Below the pieces are notes generated by a model that was not told where the DNA came from, searched no databases, and worked only from the letters and a program-made list of their open reading frames with translations. Below, one piece after another: positions 59,026 to 64,000 of a stretch of DNA of 64,000 bases (position 1 is its first letter; each line of letters starts with the position of its first letter). Origin of the DNA: Oscillospiraceae bacterium (GTDB lineage Bacteria > Bacillota > Clostridia > Oscillospirales > Acutalibacteraceae). Location of the stretch: positions 62,001 to 126,000 of the forward strand of contig JALCPP010000001.1 in the NCBI GenBank assembly GCA_022650485.1, written 5' to 3'. The position numbers were made by a program, and so were the translations under genes.

Positions 59026-59715
59026 ATGTCTTTGTTTGCAATTGCCGATCTTCATCTTTCCCTCGGAACCAACAAACCGATGGATGTGTTCGAGGGATGG
59101 CAGAACTACACCGCGCGTCTGCAGAAAAACTGGTGCGCTGTGGTTGGGGAGAAGGACACCGTTGTCATTGCGGGCGATATTTCATGGGCAATGAAGCTGG
59201 AGGAATCTGTAAAGGACTTTCGTTTTATCCATGATCTACCCGGACGAAAATTGATTCTGAAAGGGAACCACGACTACTGGTGGTCGACAAAGCAAAAAAT
59301 AGAACGCTTTTTATGTGCAAATGGATTTACAGATATTGAAATTGTGCACAATTCTGCCGCCAAGGTTGGGAAAAGGGCTGTGTGCGGTACACGCGGCTGG
59401 CTCTACAATGCTGAAACTCAGCAGGACAAGAAAATTGTCAGCAGGGAAGCGGGCCGCTTGAATGCTTCTTTGGAAGACGCCGCGCGGCAGGGATTAGAGC
59501 CCGTTGTATTTTTGCACTATCCTCCGATCTATGATGGGATGGAGTGCAAGGAAATTCTTGATATTCTTGAAAAAAACAATATTCGCGACTGTTATTTTGG
59601 CCATATTCACGGCAGCCTTGCCGCGAAAAAAGCACCGATGGGGGAGTATAAGGGAATTAAAATGCATCTGATTTCCTGCGACCACCTTGGGTTTCTTCCG
59701 ATTTTAGTAAAATGA
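59026..59715 (+). CDS. Metallophosphoesterase
   Basis: A 229-residue calcineurin-like phosphoesterase. The metal-binding blocks are in order: IADLHLS near residue 5, VIAGDISWA near 46, LKGNHDYWW near 77, VFLHYPPIYD near 162 and CYFGHIHG near 190. It is a cytosolic enzyme of the family that includes Bacillus YkuE-type relatives, with substrate unknown. It follows thrC by 12 bases, so it is co-transcribed; a functional link is not evident. Confidence 0.92.
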   Translation: MSLFAIADLHLSLGTNKPMDVFEGWQNYTARLQKNWCAVVGEKDTVVIAGDISWAMKLEESVKDFRFIHDLPGRKLILKGNHDYWWSTKQKIERFLCANGFTDIEIVHNSAAKVGKRAVCGTRGWLYNAETQQDKKIVSREAGRLNASLEDAARQGLEPVVFLHYPPIYDGMECKEILDILEKNNIRDCYFGHIHGSLAAKKAPMGEYKGIKMHLISCDHLGFLPILVK

Positions 59716-59762
59716 ATAAATTAAAAACATTTTTATGAAAGGTAGAAACTTTACTCACCGTG

Positions 59763-59771
59763 TGATATAAT
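59763..59771 (+). promoter_or_regulatory. Extended -10 promoter of tig
   Basis: TGATATAAT, an extended consensus -10, lies 38 bases upstream of the tig start. The -35 box (TAGAAA) is poor. Confidence 0.65.
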
Positions 59772-59808
59772 GACTTAGATAATCGCAGATTTGCAGGAGG
59801 AAATAAAA

Positions 59809-61101
59809 ATGAGTTTAAAATCAACCACCCAAGTGGAAAAGAACCGCTATCAGCTGGAGGTTCTTGTGGATGCGGAAGAATTTGAAAAAGCCGTGGACGC
59901 GGCTTATCATAAAGAAAGCAAAAAAATAACGATTCCGGGTTTCCGTAAAGGAAAAGCACCCCGTAAATTTATCGAAAAGTATTACGGCGAAAATGTGTTC
60001 TATGACGATGCTATCAACTCTGTTTATCCCGGCGCGCTTGAAAAAGCGATTGAAGAAGCAAAGTTGGAAATGATTGAAGATAAAGTCGATTTTGATTTGG
60101 TTTCTGCCGACAAAAACGGCCTTGTATTTAAGGCGACCATTACCACGAAACCTGAAGTGGAAATTGAAGGTTATAAAGGCATCCCCGCCACAAAGAAAGT
60201 TGCTGAAGTGAAAGATGCCGATGTGGATGCGGAAATTGAAAAGATTCGCGACCGCAACTCCAGAATGGTTACGGTGGAAGACAGAGAAGCGCAGAAGGGC
60301 GACAATGCGGTTCTCGATTTCGACGGCTATGTAGACGGAAAGGCATTTTCCGGCGGCAAGGCCGAAAACTACAGCCTGCAGCTTGGTTCCGGCCAGTTTA
60401 TTCCGGGCTTTGAAGATCAGGTCATTGGTCATAAAACAGGCGAAGAATTTGACGTAAATGTAAAATTCCCCGATGATTACGGCGCAAAAGAGCTTGCCGG
60501 AAAAGATGCAACTTTTAAAATTAAACTGCATGAAATTAAAATGAAAGAACTTCCGCAGCTCGATGATGATTTTGTAAAGGATGTCAGCGAATTCGATACG
60601 CTGGATGCATATCGTGCGGATATCCGTGAAAAGCTCGCGAAGGCAAAAGAAGAAAAGGCCAAGGATGATCTGGATAACAAGCTGATTGATGAGGTCGTTT
60701 CCAAGCTGAAAGCAGAGATTCCGGAAGCCATGTATGAAAACAGAATCAACGATGATCTGCGCGATTTCAGCTATCGTTTGCAGTCCCAGGGCCTGAATAT
60801 TGATACTTATATGAAGTATACCGGACAGGACAAGAATGCGATTCGCGGTCAGTTCCGCCCGCAGGCTGAGCGCCAGGTAAAATTGCGCCTTGCGCTTGAA
60901 AAGATCGTTGAACTGGAAAAAATTGCTCCGTCTGAAGAGAACATCGAGCAGGAGTACAAAAAGCTGGCTGAAAATTACAAAGTAGATACCGATAAGGTGA
61001 AATCCTTAATTCGCAAAGAGGACCTTGCGAAGGATATCGCGGTAGAGAAGGCTTTTAACCTCGTGCGCGACAGTGCCGTGGTTGCAGAAGAAAAGGAATA
61101 A
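59809..61101 (+). CDS. tig: Trigger factor
   Basis: A 430-residue trigger factor. The ribosome-binding loop GFRKGKAPR is near residue 45, the peptidyl-prolyl isomerase domain at about 150-240 (GDNAVLDFDGYVDGKAF, then FIPGFEDQVIG), and a long C-terminal chaperone arm follows. It binds nascent chains at the ribosome exit. ATG 59809 with CAGGAGG upstream is chosen; the TTG at 59791 overlaps the site. tig-clpP-clpX-lon is a classic protein-quality gene order. Confidence 0.97.
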   Translation: MSLKSTTQVEKNRYQLEVLVDAEEFEKAVDAAYHKESKKITIPGFRKGKAPRKFIEKYYGENVFYDDAINSVYPGALEKAIEEAKLEMIEDKVDFDLVSADKNGLVFKATITTKPEVEIEGYKGIPATKKVAEVKDADVDAEIEKIRDRNSRMVTVEDREAQKGDNAVLDFDGYVDGKAFSGGKAENYSLQLGSGQFIPGFEDQVIGHKTGEEFDVNVKFPDDYGAKELAGKDATFKIKLHEIKMKELPQLDDDFVKDVSEFDTLDAYRADIREKLAKAKEEKAKDDLDNKLIDEVVSKLKAEIPEAMYENRINDDLRDFSYRLQSQGLNIDTYMKYTGQDKNAIRGQFRPQAERQVKLRLALEKIVELEKIAPSEENIEQEYKKLAENYKVDTDKVKSLIRKEDLAKDIAVEKAFNLVRDSAVVAEEKE

Positions 61102-61204
61102 TTGGAATTCAAAAGCCGGCATGGTAAAAAGATGCCGGACGACGGAATAAAAGATCCGATTCCGCCAATGCTCTATTATTGCCGGCTACTGGAGGGTTTG
61201 AGAA

Positions 61205-61789
61205 ATGAGCAGTTTAGTACCTTATGTAATTGAACAAAGCAACAGGGGCGAACGCTCCTATGATATTTTTTCACGTCTGCTGAATGATCGAATCATTATG
61301 CTGACGGATGAAGTGAATGACGCGACCTCCAGCTTGGTAGTTGCGCAATTGCTTTATCTGGAAGGTCAGGATCCGGCCAAAGATATCAGCCTTTATATCA
61401 ACAGCCCCGGTGGCTCCGTAACAGCGGGCCTTGCTATTTATGACACGATGCAGTATATTAAATGCGATGTATCCACCATTTGCATGGGTATGGCTGCCAG
61501 CATGGGCGCGTTTTTGCTTACAGCCGGCGCCAAGGGGAAGAGATATGCGCTGCCCAACAGCGACATTATGATCCATCAGCCGAGCGGTGGTACACGTGGT
61601 CAGGCAACAGACATTAAAATTCAGGCGGACCATATGCTGTATATTAAGAAAAAGCTGAATGAGATTTTTGCGGAGCGCTCCGGTCAGCCGCTTGAGGTTA
61701 TCATGCGGGATACTGAACGTGATAATTTTATGACGGCGGAGGAAGCAGTCAAGTATGGTTTGATCGACAAAGTCATTATGAACAGATGA
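61205..61789 (+). CDS. clpP: ATP-dependent Clp protease proteolytic subunit
   Basis: A 194-residue ClpP. The catalytic triad is visible: Ser in GMAASMGAF near residue 98, His in IMIHQPSGG near 123 and Asp in DTERDNFM near 172. It forms the double heptamer chamber with ClpX or ClpC. Start ATG has GGAGG at 61192-61196. It is 15 bases upstream of clpX. Confidence 0.98.
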   Translation: MSSLVPYVIEQSNRGERSYDIFSRLLNDRIIMLTDEVNDATSSLVVAQLLYLEGQDPAKDISLYINSPGGSVTAGLAIYDTMQYIKCDVSTICMGMAASMGAFLLTAGAKGKRYALPNSDIMIHQPSGGTRGQATDIKIQADHMLYIKKKLNEIFAERSGQPLEVIMRDTERDNFMTAEEAVKYGLIDKVIMNR

Positions 61790-61803
61790 GATAGGGTGAT
61801 AAA

Positions 61804-63120
61804 ATGCCGAACAACGACGACAATAAGGGAAGAGAAATTTGCTGTTCCTTTTGCGGGAAGCCGCAGAGTGAGGCACGCCGCCTGATCGCGGGGCCGGGCG
61901 TTTTCATCTGTGACGAATGCATTGAATTGTGCACATCCATCCTGAATGATGAGAAAAATCTGTCAACCAGGAAGGAAAGCTACAATGAGTCGGCGGTAGA
62001 GCTGCCGAAGCCACAGGAGATTAAAAAGCAGCTCGACGCATATGTGATTGGTCAGGAAGACGCTAAAATTTCCCTTTCGGTTGCAGTTTATAATCACTAC
62101 AAACGGATTTATTACGGCCGCGACAAAGATGATGTAGAATTGACGAAAAGTAATGTTCTTCTGCTTGGTCCAACGGGTGTTGGAAAAACTCTTCTGGCAC
62201 AGACACTTGCGAAAATTTTGGATGTTCCGTTTGCCATCGCCGATGCGACAACGCTTACGGAAGCCGGATATGTCGGTGAAGATGTTGAAAATATTCTTCT
62301 GCGGTTGATTCAGGCGGCTGATTTTGACATTGAAAAAGCAGAGCGCGGGATCATCTATATTGATGAAATTGATAAAATTGCTCGTAAATCAGAAAACCCA
62401 TCGATTACGCGGGATGTCAGCGGTGAAGGTGTGCAGCAGGCACTGCTGAAAATTTTGGAAGGAACGGTTTCCAATGTTCCCCCGCAGGGTGGAAGAAAGC
62501 ATCCGCAGCAGGAATTCTTGCAGATTGACACAACCAATATTCTGTTTATCTGCGGCGGTGCGTTTGACGGCCTGAACAAAGTGATCGAACGCCGTTCAGC
62601 TTTCTCGTCCATTGGTTTTGGTGCTCAGGTACGCAGCAAGGCGGAACTCGATTCCACTTCCTGGATGAAAGATGTCATTCCGCATGACTTGGTGAAATTT
62701 GGGCTGATTCCGGAACTGGTCGGAAGAGTACCTGTCATAGCGGCACTTGACGGTTTGGATGAAGACGCATTGGTCCGAATTTTAACAGAGCCGAAAAACA
62801 GCCTGGTTAACCAGTACAAAAAGTTGTTTCAGCTTGACAAAGTTGAACTTGAGTTCCAGCCGGAAGCGCTCAGGGCAGTTGCAAAACAAACGCTGGAACG
62901 CAGGACGGGTGCCAGGGGCCTTCGGTCTATTATGGAAAATATGCTGACCAATTTGATGTACCAGGTCCCATCCGATTATACGGTAGAGAAAGTTGTTATT
63001 ACACAGGATGCAGTGGAGAATGGAGCAAAGCCGGAAATCACTTATAATCCAGATCGAAAACCGGTTGCACTAAAGATTACGTCCCCCAGCAAAAGGGGGA
63101 GGAAGAACACCGCTTCCTGA
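61804..63120 (+). CDS. clpX: ClpX ATPase subunit
   Basis: A 438-residue ClpX. An N-terminal zinc-binding domain has CCSFCGK and CDECIELC; the AAA+ module follows with Walker [10 protein letters not shown] near residue 120, Walker [11 protein letters not shown] near 182, and the sensor-2 region [10 protein letters not shown]. It unfolds substrates for ClpP. It is directly downstream of clpP, as in most Firmicutes that keep both together. The hairpin at 63134 follows. Confidence 0.98.
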   Translation: MPNNDDNKGREICCSFCGKPQSEARRLIAGPGVFICDECIELCTSILNDEKNLSTRKESYNESAVELPKPQEIKKQLDAYVIGQEDAKISLSVAVYNHYKRIYYGRDKDDVELTKSNVLLLGPTGVGKTLLAQTLAKILDVPFAIADATTLTEAGYVGEDVENILLRLIQAADFDIEKAERGIIYIDEIDKIARKSENPSITRDVSGEGVQQALLKILEGTVSNVPPQGGRKHPQQEFLQIDTTNILFICGGAFDGLNKVIERRSAFSSIGFGAQVRSKAELDSTSWMKDVIPHDLVKFGLIPELVGRVPVIAALDGLDEDALVRILTEPKNSLVNQYKKLFQLDKVELEFQPEALRAVAKQTLERRTGARGLRSIMENMLTNLMYQVPSDYTVEKVVITQDAVENGAKPEITYNPDRKPVALKITSPSKRGRKNTAS

Positions 63121-63133
63121 TAGAACTATTTGC

Positions 63134-63178
63134 CTGTTGCAGCGCGGTTTTACATTCGCTCTGCAACAGTTTTTTTTT
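63134..63178 (+). terminator. Terminator after clpX
   Basis: CTGTTGCAG and CTGCAACAG form a perfect 9-bp stem with inner complementarity, then nine T. It would separate tig-clpP-clpX from lon. Confidence 0.92.
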
Positions 63179-63191
63179 CAAGGAGCTTACT

Positions 63192-64000
63192 ATGAGTATG
63201 ATTGAAACTGACATTCAGCAGAAACCTGTTACGATGCCGACTCTTGCGTTAAGGGGACTGGTTATTTTTCCGGGCATGCTGCTTCAGTTTGATGTAGGCC
63301 GTCGAAAGTCTATTCAGGCACTGGAAAAAGCGATGGATGAAGATCAGTTGATCTTTCTGGTCGCTCAGAAAGAACTTTCCGACAATGACCCCACTGCGGA
63401 GCAGATCTTTTCCATGGGGGTTGTGGCAAAAGTAAAACAGGTAATTCGCCGCAGTGATGATGGCATTCGTCTGTTTGCGGAAGGATTGTACCGTGCAGAA
63501 GCGATGTCTTATGAATCGGAAAATCCGTATTTGCTGGCGAATGTACAACAGGTGGAAACACTGCCGGCCCGTGCGTCACGGAAAGCCGAGGCGCTGATTC
63601 GTTATACACAGAACCTTTTCGAACAGTTCGTTCAGAATTATACCCACATTCCGCCCGATATTGTGATCGGTGTTGTGCAGAAAAAGGACTGCGGGGAGCT
63701 GGCGGATTATATTGCGTCGAACATCATGTTCGATTTTGAAGAGAAGCAGACGATTCTTGAAGAATTGCGCCCTTTGAAACGGCTTGAAAAACTCGCTGCA
63801 ATTCTAAAGAAAGAAACACAGGTCCTTTCCATTGAAACACAGATCAGTGAAAAGGCAAAGGAACAGATTGACCGCAATCAGAGGGAATACTTCCTGCGTG
63901 AACAGATGAAGGCGATTTCGTATGAGCTTGGTGAAGACGATAATCCCCAGCAGGAAGCGGATGATCTTCGTGAACGGATTGAAAAGCTGGGGCTTCCCAA
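63192..64000 (+). CDS. lon: Lon protease, 5' part only
   Basis: An open frame from ATG 63192 (AAGGAG upstream) to the window end gives 269 residues of a Lon N-terminal region: the LON substrate-binding domain (PTLALRGLVIFPGMLLQFDVG) and the start of the helical arm (AKEQIDRNQREYFLREQMKAI). The ATPase and serine-lysine protease parts lie beyond the window. Lon removes misfolded and regulatory proteins. No sequence defect is seen in this part. Confidence 0.96.
   Translation, partial: MSMIETDIQQKPVTMPTLALRGLVIFPGMLLQFDVGRRKSIQALEKAMDEDQLIFLVAQKELSDNDPTAEQIFSMGVVAKVKQVIRRSDDGIRLFAEGLYRAEAMSYESENPYLLANVQQVETLPARASRKAEALIRYTQNLFEQFVQNYTHIPPDIVIGVVQKKDCGELADYIASNIMFDFEEKQTILEELRPLKRLEKLAAILKKETQVLSIETQISEKAKEQIDRNQREYFLREQMKAISYELGEDDNPQQEADDLRERIEKLGLP

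Overview
The window reads as a chromosomal segment of a spore-forming, anaerobic, Gram-positive bacterium of class Clostridia, probably near the Ruminococcaceae/Oscillospiraceae. The evidence is the sporulation genes (yabP, yabQ, sipL-like, spoIVA, spoIVFB-like), strong Shine-Dalgarno sites with frequent TTG/GTG starts, near-consensus sigma-A promoters, a CIRCE element, a T-box, an FMN riboswitch and a Na+-pumping decarboxylase. Genus is not decided by the sequence. Almost all of it is ordinary core genome, with one lower-GC, more accessory stretch at about 38.7-46.4 kb.

Layout. 0-1.9 kb: rqcP(yabO)-yabP-yabQ-divIC-yabR, the order known from Bacillus. 1.9-6 kb: amidohydrolase, hpf, RlmK/L-type methyltransferase, lipid kinase. 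6-8.1 kb: groES-groEL under CIRCE. 8.1-10.7 kb: a sparse stretch and pepF. 10.9-14.4 kb: small membrane protein, sipL-like gene, spoIVA. 14.4-17.7 kb: DUF1836 and AraC regulators divergent from oadG-oadB. 17.8-20.2 kb: pcrA, facing an unknown conserved gene. 21.6-30.2 kb: a long thyX-led run (thyX, tmk, DUF2156, GNAT, DJ-1, 5-FTHF cyclo-ligase, mltG, U32 peptidase, PBP). 30.2-34.2 kb: T-box-alaS-HIT-apt. 34.2-38.2 kb: comEC-like, holA, RNase M5-like gene, tRNA-Leu(GAG).

38.3-46.4 kb is the accessory stretch: small proteins, an SDR oxidoreductase, a DUF2726/CFI-box protein, a long structured leader ahead of an AraC regulator, a C69 dipeptidase, an acetamidase/formamidase and a PH-domain protein. 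46.6-50.4 kb: FMN riboswitch and ribD-ribE-ribBA-ribH. 50.5-52.3 kb: a choloylglycine-hydrolase-family enzyme and a LUD protein. 52.5-53.7 kb: a spoIVFA/spoIVFB-like pair. 53.8-57.5 kb: L19 leader-rplS, two signal peptidases, rbgA, rnhB, yraN. 57.5-59.7 kb: thrC and a phosphoesterase. 59.8-64 kb: tig-clpP-clpX-lon, cut by the window end.

The strongest unexplained signal is the roughly 260-nt region 41803-42060. It follows a near-consensus promoter, has no long ORF, and contains several complementary helices at short and long range. Other points worth a look are a start-stop mini-ORF ahead of the acetamidase, a ribosome-binding site inside a hairpin ahead of the PBP gene, a ComEC whose beta-lactamase-like domain has lost its metal motif, and a SpoIVFA-position protein without a LytM domain.
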